DNA of 64,000 nt from Celeribacter baekdonensis (GTDB lineage: Bacteria; Pseudomonadota; Alphaproteobacteria; Rhodobacterales; Rhodobacteraceae). Positions 8,213 through 17,413 of this stretch are shown here, piece after piece. Each line of letters starts with the position of its first letter. Position 1 is the stretch's first letter. Where the stretch lies: assembly GCF_003047105.1 (NCBI RefSeq), contig NZ_CP028475.1, positions 1,550,001 to 1,614,000 on the forward strand, in the 5' to 3' direction. The notes under the pieces are model-generated. The model did no database searches, had not been told where the DNA came from, and worked only from the letters and a program-made list of their open reading frames with translations. The translations under genes were made by a program, and so were the position numbers.

Positions 8213-9010
8213 ATGCTCAAAACCCGTATCATTCCCTGTCTCGACGTGGCTGATGGCCGTGTGGTCAAAGGCGTCAATTTCGTCGATCTGATTGACGCCG
8301 GTGATCCGGTTGAAAGTGCGCGGGCCTATGATCTCGCGGGTGCGGATGAGTTATGTTTCCTCGACATTCATGCCACGCATGAAAATCGCGGCACCATGTA
8401 TGATCTGGCCACCCGCACCGCAGAGCAATGTTTCATGCCGCTGACCATCGGTGGCGGCGTGCGCACGCCCGATGATGTGCGCGACCTGTTGTTGGCAGGG
8501 GCTGATAAAGTCTCGTTCAACTCCGCCGCCGTGGCCGACCCGGACGTGATCGCGCGCTCTGCCGACCGCTTTGGCAGCCAATGCATCGTCTGCGCGATTG
8601 ACGCCAAAACCACCGAGTGGGACGAAGACGGCACACCGGTCAAATGGACCATCTTCACCCATGGCGGGCGCAAAGCCGCGCTTGATGCAGAGGGCAACCC
8701 GATTGATGCGGTGGAGTTTGCCAAGTTGATTGAACGCAAAGGCGCGGGTGAGATCTTGCTCACTTCGATGGACCGTGACGGCACGCGCGCGGGGTTTAAC
8801 TTGGCGATGACGCGCACCATTGCCGATGCGGTCAACATCCCGGTGATCGCGTCGGGCGGCGTCGGCACGCTCGATCACCTCGTCGAAGGCGTCACCGAAG
8901 GCCATGCCAGCGCCGTTCTCGCCGCCTCGATCTTTCATTTCGGGGATTACACCATTCAGGAGGCCAAAGAATATATGGCCGCCAAAGGCATCCCGATGCG
9001 GCTGAATTAA
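8213..9010 (+). CDS. hisF: Imidazole glycerol phosphate synthase, cyclase subunit
   Basis: Joins PRFAR with ammonia from HisH to give imidazoleglycerol phosphate and AICAR. The 265-residue barrel starts [20 protein letters not shown] with catalytic Asp11. The second catalytic Asp130 is in CIVCAIDAK, and the phosphate loops are LTIGGGVRT and VIASGGVGT. Length is a little above the usual 250-260. hisE follows after 10 bases, so hisF-hisE is a clear operon. Confidence 0.97.
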   Translation: MLKTRIIPCLDVADGRVVKGVNFVDLIDAGDPVESARAYDLAGADELCFLDIHATHENRGTMYDLATRTAEQCFMPLTIGGGVRTPDDVRDLLLAGADKVSFNSAAVADPDVIARSADRFGSQCIVCAIDAKTTEWDEDGTPVKWTIFTHGGRKAALDAEGNPIDAVEFAKLIERKGAGEILLTSMDRDGTRAGFNLAMTRTIADAVNIPVIASGGVGTLDHLVEGVTEGHASAVLAASIFHFGDYTIQEAKEYMAAKGIPMRLN

Positions 9011-9020
9011 GGAAGTCACC

Positions 9021-9335
9021 ATGTCCATCCTGCACGATCTCGAACAGGTCATCCTGTCCCGCAAATCCGCCGATCCAGACAGCTCCTGGACCGCAAAACT
9101 TTTGTCCAAAGGCCCGGAGAAATGCGCCGAGAAATTTGGTGAAGAGGCGATTGAGGCCATTATTGCTGCGGTAAAAAATGACCGTGAGAACCTCACCTAT
9201 GAGGCTGCCGATGTGCTCTATCACCTGCTGGTCATGCTGGCTGCGCGTGATGTGGCGCTTGAGGATGTGTTGACTGAGTTGGCGCGGCGTCAGGGTCTAT
9301 CGGGGATTGCCGAAAAAGCGGCGCGCACACCTTAA
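9021..9335 (+). CDS. hisE: Phosphoribosyl-ATP pyrophosphohydrolase
   Basis: Hydrolyses phosphoribosyl-ATP to phosphoribosyl-AMP in the second step of histidine synthesis. The 104-residue all-alpha protein has the MazG-like metal motif EKFGEEAIEAIIAA and, later, EAADVLYHLLVMLA. It is the stand-alone form, not fused to HisI. It lies 10 bases after hisF. Confidence 0.96.
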   Translation: MSILHDLEQVILSRKSADPDSSWTAKLLSKGPEKCAEKFGEEAIEAIIAAVKNDRENLTYEAADVLYHLLVMLAARDVALEDVLTELARRQGLSGIAEKAARTP

Positions 9336-9355
9336 AAGGTTTGCTTGCCCCCTCC

Positions 9356-9786
9356 TCACATCCCCAATCGCGGAATCTCAATCGCCGGACAGCGGTCCAT
9401 CACCACTTCGGCCCCTTGCGCGCGGGCCAAGGCGGCGGCTTTGTCATTGACGATCTCAAGCTGCATCCAAATATATTTGAGCCCTTTGAGCGCGTGCAGC
9501 GCCTCGTCGACCACCTGAGCCACCTCCTCAGAGCGGCGAAAAATATCGACCATGTCGACGGGCTCATGGATGTCGGACAAAGAGGCCACACAGGTCTGAC
9601 CAAACAATACGCGTCCCGCCTGTCCAGGATTCACCGGGATCACCTTATACCCCGTGCCGCCAGAAATGTTCCGACCTGATGCGACGGGCGTTCAGGGCGC
9701 GGCGAGGCTCCCACAAGGGCGATCACTTTCGTGTCTTGCAGGATGCGGATGATGTCGGAGTCGGTCAATTGGTCTATTGTGCTCAT
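9356..9786 (-). pseudogene. CoA-binding (Rossmann) protein, one frameshift
   Basis: Two overlapping frames together make one YccU-type CoA-binding protein. The first part (from ATG at 9786) has VIALVGASPRPERPSHQVGTFLAARG. The second resumes with VIPVNPGQAGRVLFGQ and runs to 9356. The break is at the G4 run (complement of CCCC at 9650-9653). One more G would read LAARGYKVIPVNPG, the normal family sequence. The total of 431 bases is one short of a multiple of three. The protein binds CoA in the family's known structures and its cellular role is undefined. Confidence 0.8.
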
Positions 9787-9810
9787 GCAGAAATCATAGC
9801 CCAGATTGGC

Positions 9811-9842
9811 AAAAGAAAAAAGCCCGGGCACGAGGCCCGGGC
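9811..9842 (-). terminator. Strong terminator for minus-strand transcription
   Basis: GCCCGGGC (9822-9829) and GCCCGGGC (9835-9842) form an 8-bp stem with a 5-base loop. On the minus strand it is followed by T6 and then CTTTT (A-rich 9811-9821). It lies about 150 bases downstream of rlmB and probably ends that transcript. Confidence 0.75.
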
Positions 9843-9990
9843 ATAAGGTGTGGAACGAGGGACAGTTGAGAGCAACATGCGTGTTCCGACGCACGTCTCA
9901 CACTCAAAGATAGGGTGTGAGGCTCAGATGTTAAGATCTTGTAAGAAAAACGTGAACACAGTGTGAACTCTACGGACGAAACCGCCGCTG

Positions 9991-10778
9991 TTAGCGCTTA
10001 GATGCGGCATAGAGTGCGACGGCGGCGGCATTCGAGACATTGAGCGAACCAAAATCGCGCGCAAACGGGATTTTCACCAGTTGATCCACCGTCTCTTTGG
10101 TTTTTTGACGTAGACCCGGCCCTTCGGCCCCCATCACCAGCGCCACAGCCCGCCCCGCACAGCCGGTCAGCGCCTCATCCAGCGTCACCTCTGCCTCACC
10201 ATCAAGACCAAGACAGACAAAACCCATTTCTTGCAATTTCACGATCGTATCGGACAGATTGCGCACCCGCAGATAGGGTTGGCGTTCCAACGCGCCTGAG
10301 GCGGTTTTGGCCAAGGCCCCGGTTTCGGGGCGGCATGGCGCGCGGTGGCAATCACCGCTTCGGCGCCAAACACTTCGGCCGAACGCAAAACGGCACCGAC
10401 GTTATGCGGGTCAGTGACTTGATCAAGCAAGACAACCGTCGGCGCGCCGCTTTGCCCCGCGCCTGAGGCCAAACAGATCTCTTCGACCGAGCCCCAATTG
10501 AGCGCTTTGACCTCCAAAGCTGCGCCTTGGTGCACCGAGCCCTGATCAATCGGCACGCTGAATTTGCGCGGATCGGTCAGTTCGGGTTCCATGCCAGAGG
10601 CCTCAATATCCTCGGCCAATTTGTCATAGGCGTTTTTGGTCACCACGAGGCGCAATTTTTCACGCGCCGGATTGCGCAGCGCATCGCGCACCGCATGAAG
10701 ACCAAACAACCACACGGTCGCAGCCTCCGCTTTGCGCTTGGCTTGCTCTTTTTCGACGACCCACTGTGGCTTTTTCAT
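9991..10778 (-). pseudogene. rlmB: 23S rRNA 2'-O-methyltransferase RlmB (SpoU/TrmH family), one frameshift
   Basis: The first part, from ATG at 10778, has the substrate-binding domain (VWLFGLHAVRDALRN) and the start of the SPOUT domain (VLLDQVTDPHNVGAVLRSAEVFGAEAVI). The second frame carries the SAM-binding knot (ALVMGAEGPGLRQ, IPFARDFGSLNVSNAAAVALYAA). The break is near 10329. Adding one C to the C4 run restores HAAPETGALAKTASGALERQ. The combined length of 788 bases is one short of whole codons. The enzyme methylates G2251 of 23S rRNA in E. coli. tRNA-Tyr is on the other strand upstream. Confidence 0.85.
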
Positions 10779-10948
10779 GATGCTTTCATCCCTGTTCAAA
10801 AGGCTTTCCCCTTCCTGCCGTGCGCAATCTCCAAGCACAAGCATCCTTTTGGCATTTTTCCTGTTGACGCCCCCCGATCCCGATTGTATCCACCCCCCAC
10901 ACGACGCGGTGCAACACGCACCTTGATGCCTCTCAGGCATCACTTCGT

Positions 10949-11032
10949 GGGCGACGGGCTGCAAGGTGCGGCAGCGGACTGTAACTCCGCCGGGGAGACC
11001 CACGCCTGGTTCGATTCCAGGGTCGCCCACCA
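10949..11032 (+). tRNA. tRNA-Tyr (GTA)
   Basis: The acceptor GGGCGAC (10949-10955) pairs with GTCGCCC (11022-11028), followed by A and encoded CCA (11030-11032). The anticodon stem-loop GCGGA-CTGTAAC-TCCGC gives anticodon GTA. A class II variable arm (CGGGGAGACCCACG) precedes the T arm CCTGG-TTCGATT-CCAGG. Total 84 bases. The 3' end faces the integrase remnants, as expected for a tRNA-embedded attachment site. Confidence 0.93.
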
Positions 11033-11088
11033 TTCATCTTTTATCGTGCAATAATATCAACGCCCTACGGGGCAGTTTTGTAAACCTA

Positions 11089-11340
11089 TCAGGCAGGTTT
11101 TACAGTCTTTGTTCGCGTTTCTTTCCGTTCCATCGCTGCAACGGCCCGTTCGGCAAGGTGGAGTCGGTTTGCCGCAACCGTGTAGCGGGTGACTTCGGCA
11201 AGCGTTTGATGCCCACTGATAGCCATGATCTCATGCGCATTGCACTCGGCTTCCGCGAGACTGCGGCATGTCGCCTTGCGCAATCCATGCGGGGAAAGCC
11301 CATCCGGCAACATCCGTTTGCGGCGCTCAATGACCGTCGC
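11089..11340 (-). pseudogene. C-terminal fragment of a tyrosine recombinase (integrase)
   Basis: About 80 residues matching the end of a phage-type integrase: HGLRKATCRSLAEAE (box II His-x-x-Arg), then GHQTLAEVTRYT with the catalytic His and nucleophile Tyr, and a short basic tail. The first catalytic Arg region and all N-terminal domains are absent. The frame is open far upstream but the sequence before HGLRKA is unrelated to an integrase. The fragment lies 56 bases from the 3' end of tRNA-Tyr. Confidence 0.7.
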
Positions 11341-11399
11341 GCTGGGCATCAGGTCGAACGCGCGCTTACATTGCTGAACCGTTGCAACCTGCTTACGCT

Positions 11400-11530
11400 T
11401 GGATGTATGGGCGACGCGGCGTTCCGCTCGGCTCAGATTGAAATATTCCACGCCCGTAGACGTACACTTTCTGACGCCGCGCTTGAGTAGTTCACCCGTT
11501 TCCGGATGGATCCGCGTCTCTAAGAGTTCA
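11400..11530 (-). pseudogene. Possible YgiT-type antitoxin-like fragment
   Basis: In the same open frame as the integrase fragment, the upstream peptide ETRIHPETGELLKRGVR resembles the opening of the small YgiT/MqsA-type proteins (pattern T-R-x-H-P-x-T-G-x-x-L-x-R-x-V-R). The resemblance fades after about 40 residues and no start codon or full domain is present. The assignment is tentative. Confidence 0.25.
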
Positions 11531-11550
11531 GAACCGGATATCTGGTGTAG

Positions 11551-12636
11551 TACCGAACCGACAAGCGCACCCGGCGACTGACGCTCGGCCAGCACGGGCC
11601 ACTGACGACCGACGAGGCCCGGAGCTTGGCAAAGCAACAGCTCGGCAATGTCGCACGCGGGGACGACCCTTCCGAGACCCGCAAGAAGAAACGTATGGCC
11701 CCGACCGTCTCCGCGCTCTGTGACCGCTTCCTGAGCGAGTACGTTGCAGAGCATTGCAAGCCGACGACCTACGCCAGCTACAAGACAGTCGTGATCCAGC
11801 ACATCAAGCCCAAGCTCGGCATGTTCCAGATTGAGGATGTGACGCGGGCGGATGTTGCCGAGCTTCACCACAACATGAAAGACACGCCCTATCACGCGAA
11901 CCGCGTGGTCATGGTCATGTCGAAAATGTTCAACGTGGCCGAGGATTGGGGGTTGAGGACCGAGGGCACCAACCCGACCCGCCGGATTAAGAAGTACAAA
12001 GAGGTCGAGAAGAAACGCTATCTCAGCGACGAGGAACAATCGCGGCTGGGCGAAGTACTGTTCTCAGGTTTGGAAAACGGCGAGTATTCCGAATATGTCG
12101 TCGCTGCTTTCATGCTTTTGCTTTTGACAGGCTGCCGGTTGCGGGAAATCCAAACGCTCAAATGGGAGTATATCACCCGCACCCATCTGGAATTGCCAGA
12201 CAGCAAGACGGGACGGCGGCGCATTCCCCTACCGCGCGAGGCTTGGGACGTACTGGACGCCCTGCCCCAGCGCGAAGGCAATCCCTATGTGATCTTAGGA
12301 GACAAACCGGAGGGTCATTACAACGACCTGCAAAAGCCATGGCGCAAAATCCGCGCCCGAGCCGGACTGGACGATGTACGCATTCACGACCTGCGGCACA
12401 CCTACGCCTCGGTGGCAGTGACCAATGGCATTGATCCCTTCATGCTCAAGGAGATCATGGGTCACAAGAACCTCAGCACCACGCTACGTTATGCACACCT
12501 TGCGGACGAAGCCGTGCAGAAGGCAGCGGGTTGCGCCCTCGCCACACACAGATTCTCCCCTCCGCGTGCTTCCGTATTGCTTCCATTTTTGAAAGCGGAA
12601 CAAATGCGAACTCAGAAAAATCTAGTAAATCATTGA
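11551..12636 (+). pseudogene. Tyrosine recombinase (phage/island integrase), N-terminally truncated
   Basis: The conserved reading starts at 11551 (YRTDKRTRRLTLGQHG, the end of the arm-type DNA-binding domain) just after an in-frame TAG at 11548. The first usable start is TTG at 11626, giving 336 residues. The SAM-like core-binding domain and full catalytic domain follow: Arg in TGCRLREIQTLKW, HDLRHTYAS, GHKNLSTTLRYAHL with the nucleophile Tyr. The catalytic residues look intact, but the N-terminal arm-binding domain is missing. The last 40 residues are atypical. The gene ends 15 bases from the 3' end of tRNA-Thr on the other strand. Confidence 0.75.
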
Positions 12637-12651
12637 TTTTTAATGATTAAA

Positions 12652-12727
12652 TGGTGCCCCCACACGGACTCGAACCGCGGACCTACTGATTACAAATCAG
12701 TTGCTCTACCAGCTGAGCTATAGGGGC
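12652..12727 (-). tRNA. tRNA-Thr (TGT)
   Basis: Read on the minus strand, GCCCCTA (12727-12721) pairs with TGGGGGC, followed by A and encoded CCA. The D arm is GCTCAGCTGGTAGAGC. The anticodon stem-loop ACTGA-TTTGTAA-TCAGT gives anticodon TGT. The T arm is CGCGG-TTCGAGT-CCGTG. Total 76 bases. Its 3' end borders the integrase gene. Confidence 0.96.
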
Positions 12728-12801
12728 ACACGGCGCTCATTTAAGCGTTGGGTTTCGCGGGTGCAAGCGATTTGTGACGGAAAATTCACGGATATGCCCC
12801 C

Positions 12802-14518
12802 TTAGGTCAAATCGGCGGCATTTTCTGAGCGGGCCATCAAGATCACGGCCACCAGGCTCACAGAGATCACCAAAAGGGCGGCGGGCGAGGCCTCTTCGAG
12901 ATGTTCGAGTGAGGCTTTTTCAAACACGCGGGTGGCGAGGGTGTTGTAGTTGAACGGGCGCAGCAAAAGCGTAGCGGGGAGTTCTTTGACGCAATCGACA
13001 AAGACCAACAAAAGCGCTGTGCCGACTGAGCTGCGGATCAGTGGCACGTAAACCCGGCGCAATGTCCCGCCCAGAGATTGCCCCAGCGACCGCGCAGCCA
13101 TTGGCAAGGAGGGCGCGACCCGGCCCATAGCCGCGTCGGTGGCCCCTTGGGCAATGGCGAAAAACCGCACCATATAGGCCATCACGATGGCAAAGGCCGA
13201 GCCGGTGAGCAATAGGCCGACATCATGCCCGGTCACGGCAAGGATTGCATCGGCGATGATATTGTCGAGGCCTGCAAGCGGGATCAGAATGCCGATGCCC
13301 AAAACCGCACCAGGGGCGGCATAGCCAAGCGTGGTCAAAGGCAAGATCATCCGCGGCAATTTGCGCCCGGTCATCCGAACGCCGTACACCATGAACAGCG
13401 CCGCAAGCACGGTCAAAACCGCCGCAGACCCAGCCACGACCAATGTGTTTTTGAGCGCGATCAAAAGGCCGGGTGCCAACCATTGATCCGGCTCGCCCAG
13501 CGCGTGATAGCCCATAACAGCCACGGGCAACGCAAAGCCGATCAAGAACGGCACAGCGCATAACAGCGTGGCCAAAAGCCGCTGCCAACCGACCAGTTGG
13601 ATCTGAGAAATCGGACGTGGATGACGCGCTCCCGAATGAAACCGCGCTCGCCCCGCGAGGTTTTCTCCAACCCGACCAAAAGAAACACCACCACCAAGAC
13701 GACAGAGGCAATTTGCGCCGCACCGCCCGCATTGCCACCCTCAAGCCATGTGGAGAAAATGCCGGTGGTGAGGGTCTGAACCGAAAAATAATTCACCGTG
13801 CCGTAATCCGACACGGTTTCCATCATCACAATCGCCATCCCCGCTGCAATGGCCGGGCGCGCCAAGGGCAAGCCGACGCGGAAAAATCGCGCAAAAGGCC
13901 CCGCCCCAAAGCCCGGGCCGTTTCGTAGACCGAGCCGGATTGTTCGCGAAAAGCGGCGCGGGCCATAAGGAACACATAGGGCGCCAAAGCGGCGGCCAAC
14001 ACGATGATCGCCGAACCCAATGAACGGATCTCAGGCACCCAATAGTCGCGTGCATTTTGCCAGCCAAAAAGGTCGCGCATCAGCGTTTGCACCGGCCCGG
14101 CATATTCAAAGAAATCGACCAACGCATAGGCTCCGACATAGGCCGGGATCGCCAAAGGCAACAGCAACAGCCACTCAAGCGCCCGCGAGCCGGGGAAGCG
14201 ATACATGGTGACAAGCCACGCCGCCCCGGTGCCGACAGAGCCCGCCAAGGCGGCCACACCAAAGGCCAACCATGCCGTCGTCGCCAGATAGCGAGGCAAG
14301 GTCGTCGACAGCAGGTGCGGCCAAATATTATCGCTGGGATGAAAGGCGATCCAAACCACCGCCATAAGCGGCATCAACACCACAGCGGCGATCACGAAAG
14401 CCCCCACAGACCAAGGCGAAATCTTGGACACACGGGTGAGCGCGCCATGCCGGGGCTCTGGACGAGGGTCCGGGCAGGCTTGGCGGCGGGGTGGAAACTG
14501 AGTCATTTGGTCGGTCAT
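12802..14518 (-). pseudogene. Iron(III)-type ABC transporter permease (FbpB/SfuB-like), two frameshifts
   Basis: Three consecutive frames make one protein of about 572 residues, a fused duplicate of two binding-protein-dependent permease domains as in FbpB-type iron transporters. The first frame (from ATG 14518) ends near VYETARALG. Adding one G to the G4 run (complement of 13904-13907) continues ARALGAGPFARFFRVGLPLARPA. The second ends near GERGF. Adding one T to the T3 run (complement of 13639-13641) continues with HSGARHPRPISQI. Conserved EAA-like loops are LPLARPAIAAGMAIVMMET and a later VYVPLIRSSVGTALLLVFVDC. The solute-binding protein is absent. An FbpC-like ATPase lies at 45.6-46.7 kb. 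Confidence 0.75.
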
Positions 14519-14700
14519 TCGAGAGCAATAGGCGAAATCGGTTTCCCTGTCCAGAAAACTGCCTATATTGGAGCCAGCCTAAAACACGACCAAAGAGCCG
14601 TGAGACAGACTATGTTGCCCCCTTCAGGCCGTCTGCGCCCACAGAGCAGCACCCGCAGAGCAACATTGGATCAGAGCAAAACAGGAAAGCAGCCAAAGCC

Positions 14701-15579
14701 ATGATCATCTCCATCCATATCGGGGCACATAGCACCAATGGGGCGCAGCTCATGCGAGGCCTTTTGAAAAACAAAGCGGTCTTAGCGGAACACGGCGTTG
14801 CGGTTCCAAATCCGGCGCGATATCGCGATGTTTTGCCGGATGTGATGCGCAGGGTCAAAAGTGACCGCGCCACGCCAGAGACCCAGGAAATGCTGCTCGA
14901 CCAGATGCTCGACACGGATGAGTGTGCCCGTCTGGTGTTGAGCTATGAGGATGTGATTTGCCTGCCTGTGTTTATATTTGAGAAAGGCGGCTTGTACCAA
15001 AAGGCCAATTTCAAATTACCTTGGTTGCGCAATGTGTTTGCGGATCATGACGTCGAGTTCTTTCTCGGCCTGCGCAATCCGGCGACATTTATCCCCGAAG
15101 CCTTTGCGCAATGCGGTCCGCAAGTCACCTTTGAAAGTTTTCTCAACGACACGGATCTAGAGACCCTGCGCTGGTCTGATTTGATTGCGCTGATCCGTGA
15201 GTCATGCCCAGATGCCGCGATCACCTGTTTCGCCTATGAGGACACGCCGCTGACTTGGGCGCAGATCATGCGCGACATGGCCGGGATCGGACCGATGGTG
15301 CCGATCTCAGGCGGGCTTGATATTTTGGCGACGATCATGAAACGCGAGGGCATGAAACGCCTGCGCACCTATCTCAACACCCATCGGCCCCAAAACGAAG
15401 TACAGCGCCGGCGGATTTTGTCGGCGTTTTTGGACAAATACGTCGACGAAGAGGCAATTGAAGCGGAGATTGATCTTCCCGGCTGGGACGAGGCCTTGAT
15501 TGAACGCCTGACCGAGCTGTACGAAGACGATCTTGAGCGGATTGAGGCCATGGAAGGCGTGCATTTCATCGCACCCTAA
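14701..15579 (+). CDS. Sulfotransferase-like P-loop protein of unknown substrate
   Basis: A 292-residue protein. It opens MIISIHIGAHSTNGAQLMRGLLKNKAVLAEHGVAVPNP, the layout of bacterial sulfotransferase-like proteins (hydrophobic strand, glycine-rich loop, LxxNxxxLxxxGvxxP). The loop is IGAHSTNG, lacking the usual lysine of GAHKTGT, so cofactor binding is doubtful. A YEDVICLP segment and the LFLGLRNPATFIPEAF-like segment match the family's middle part. The C-terminus is acidic. It is divergent from the ABC permease. Proteins of this layout often act on capsular or surface polysaccharides, but nothing here confirms that. Confidence 0.5.
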   Translation: MIISIHIGAHSTNGAQLMRGLLKNKAVLAEHGVAVPNPARYRDVLPDVMRRVKSDRATPETQEMLLDQMLDTDECARLVLSYEDVICLPVFIFEKGGLYQKANFKLPWLRNVFADHDVEFFLGLRNPATFIPEAFAQCGPQVTFESFLNDTDLETLRWSDLIALIRESCPDAAITCFAYEDTPLTWAQIMRDMAGIGPMVPISGGLDILATIMKREGMKRLRTYLNTHRPQNEVQRRRILSAFLDKYVDEEAIEAEIDLPGWDEALIERLTELYEDDLERIEAMEGVHFIAP

Positions 15580-15637
15580 TCTGACATCGTGATCGAGTGC
15601 ACCCGTCGATCAAGCCGGGGCCAAGCGCGACATGTTG

Positions 15638-16330
15638 TCAACGCGTAGGCATATGGGCCGCGATCACCCCCTCAAGACCACTGACCGGATGCGCCCGGAC
15701 CCACTGCGCCACACGGCACCCGGCTTGGCCATAAAACACCGCGGTGCGCGCGCCCTCTGAGCGCCGCCATTCCGCCGCTCTCAGTGGCAAAGCCCCCTGC
15801 CCCGGCTCACAGCTCAATGGGTTCAAATCAAAGCGCGGGTCGTGCGAGACATAGGTGGCGATGCCCTCATCGACCCAGGCCGGAAAATGCCCCATCGCGC
15901 GCATACCGATGTGGCGATGCAACGCCACATGGGCCAATTCATGCGCGATGATTTCTGTATCATGCCCGGTTGGGCCAAGATAAAACAACTGCGCACCATA
16001 GGTCAGGGCGCGGGTTTGATGCCCGCCCATGACAGTGTTGCAAGTCTCGGTGTAGCAAAGGAAAATACGCGGGCGTTTTTCGACCGCCATCGGTCCAAAC
16101 GCCACACTCACCCGCGCTTCGGCCACGGCCAAACGCCGCAATATCTCTTGATCCGCCGCCGGGCTTTGAGCCTCGCTGAACACACGCGGGCCAATGGTTT
16201 GAAAGCCAAAACAGCCGGGGCACACCGCGGCGAGAACCGGCGTAAAGCCAAGCGCCACAAGCCCAATCCCAAAGCCCGCACTCAATGCGATCAGAGACAG
16301 GACAAGCCGTTGGCCCCAGCGCCGGGTCAC
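15638..16330 (-). CDS. Membrane-anchored zinc metallopeptidase-like protein (HExxH)
   Basis: A 230-residue protein. One N-terminal membrane segment (LVLSLIALSAGFGIGLVALGF) is followed by an extracytoplasmic domain with HELAHVALHRH, and 16 residues later WVDEGIATYVS. Together these give the HExxH plus downstream Glu arrangement of gluzincins (peptidase M1/MA clan, DUF4157-like). Four cysteines in the soluble part may form disulfides. It probably acts in the periplasm and its substrate is unknown. The neighbouring DUF2312 gene is 11 bases upstream on the same strand. Confidence 0.6.
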   Translation of the reverse strand: MTRRWGQRLVLSLIALSAGFGIGLVALGFTPVLAAVCPGCFGFQTIGPRVFSEAQSPAADQEILRRLAVAEARVSVAFGPMAVEKRPRIFLCYTETCNTVMGGHQTRALTYGAQLFYLGPTGHDTEIIAHELAHVALHRHIGMRAMGHFPAWVDEGIATYVSHDPRFDLNPLSCEPGQGALPLRAAEWRRSEGARTAVFYGQAGCRVAQWVRAHPVSGLEGVIAAHMPTR

Positions 16331-16341
16331 AAAACCACGCC

Positions 16342-16614
16342 TCAGCTCATGCCCAGCGCTTCTTTATACATATCGAGAATGGCCTCTTCTTCGGCGATTT
16401 CATCCGAGGATTTCTTGCGCAAAGCAATGATTTTACGCATCACTTTGGTGTCGTAACCACGGCCTTTGGCCTCGGCCATCACCTCTTTTTGTTGATCGGC
16501 AATGTCCTTTTTCTCCATTTCAAGACGCTCAAAGCGTTCGATGAACTGGCGCAGCTCCTCTGCCGTGACACGGTAAGAGCTGTCGGGGCCGGGGGTATAT
16601 TCGTCGTCCATCAT
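16342..16614 (-). CDS. DUF2312 (GapR-like) nucleoid-associated protein
   Basis: A 90-residue helical protein matching DUF2312: YRVTAEELRQFIERFERLEMEKKDIADQQKEVMAEAKGRGYDTKVMRKIIALRK. In Caulobacter the family member GapR binds overtwisted AT-rich DNA and supports replication and segregation. The start is at 16614 because AGGAAGG lies seven bases upstream. A longer open frame upstream has no matching residues. A similar nucleoid role is inferred from the family. Confidence 0.85.
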   Translation of the reverse strand: MMDDEYTPGPDSSYRVTAEELRQFIERFERLEMEKKDIADQQKEVMAEAKGRGYDTKVMRKIIALRKKSSDEIAEEEAILDMYKEALGMS

Positions 16615-16794
16615 GTCGGGACCTTCCTGATGCGCAAATGTCGAAATGAGCCTGATCCCTACCCGCCCGGATGCCCCAAAGCAAGCCTTCGGATCATGCA
16701 AAGCGGCGCTCTTTTGCCTCCTCAGACTTGCCTCATGTCGCCGAAGCCGCTAGGCGAAAGCCAAGAGAGTTTTGGACGGATAAAGGAGAGCCAG

Positions 16795-17010
16795 ATGGAG
16801 TGGTTGATTTGGACCGGCGCAGCCCTTGCGCTTTCGGGCGTGGCGCTGTTGATCTATTGCATCATCGCGGCTTTGAAGGCCAAAAAACTCGGCGGCACTG
16901 ACGAAGACATCCGCGCGCGCCTACAAAAAGTCGTGGCGCTGAATCTTATCGCCTTGATGATTTCCGCCATTGGTCTGGGTGCGGTGACGATTGGCATCAT
17001 TTTAGGCTGA
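16795..17010 (+). CDS. Small two-helix membrane protein
   Basis: A 71-residue protein with two hydrophobic segments (residues 4-26 and 48-70) separated by a charged loop (KAKKLGGTDEDIRARLQKV). GGAG at 16784-16787 lies 7 bases before the ATG at 16795. It has no cysteines or catalytic motifs. Compact proteins of this form are common in Rhodobacteraceae. No function is known. Confidence 0.65.
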   Translation: MEWLIWTGAALALSGVALLIYCIIAALKAKKLGGTDEDIRARLQKVVALNLIALMISAIGLGAVTIGIILG

Positions 17011-17413
17011 CCCGCGACACGAGCGCGGCCCTGCGACGCAGAGCATCGCACAGCCACAGCGAGTCGCAATCCCCACCCCATCCCCAACCAAAACGCTGCA
17101 TCTGCGCGCATTCTTTTGCCATAATTCTTAGCGTGCCGTCACCAAAACGCTAACGGAACGCACATCGTTTCGCCATTGGCGACAGTCCGCGTATCTCCCA
17201 GAGAATTTCTTTTGATCGCCGCCAAAACACCCTATTTGGATAACAGATCGTTAACCAAATTCACGCCTTCTGATCTCACGCAGCCAATCGCACAATCGGG
17301 CGGGGTCGCGAGGCAGACAGGCGCGTTGTGGTGAGCGAAAAAGACCATGACGCAGAGGCAATGGACCGGCGAGACAACCGGCCAAACCAGCGACGCAAGG
17401 AGAGAACCGCACG
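17011..17413. other. Intergenic region without recognised genes
   Basis: About 400 bases. Short open frames here have no coding character. A GTTAAC at 17252-17257 is only a half match to a CtrA box. The right end contains AAGGAGAG (17397-17404), the ribosome binding site of the next gene. Nothing else is seen. Confidence 0.5.

Noticed and set aside
12628..12648. AT-rich inverted repeat AATCATT/AATGATT as terminator of tRNA-Thr
   Set aside because: The stem is weak, and it overlaps the end of the integrase frame.
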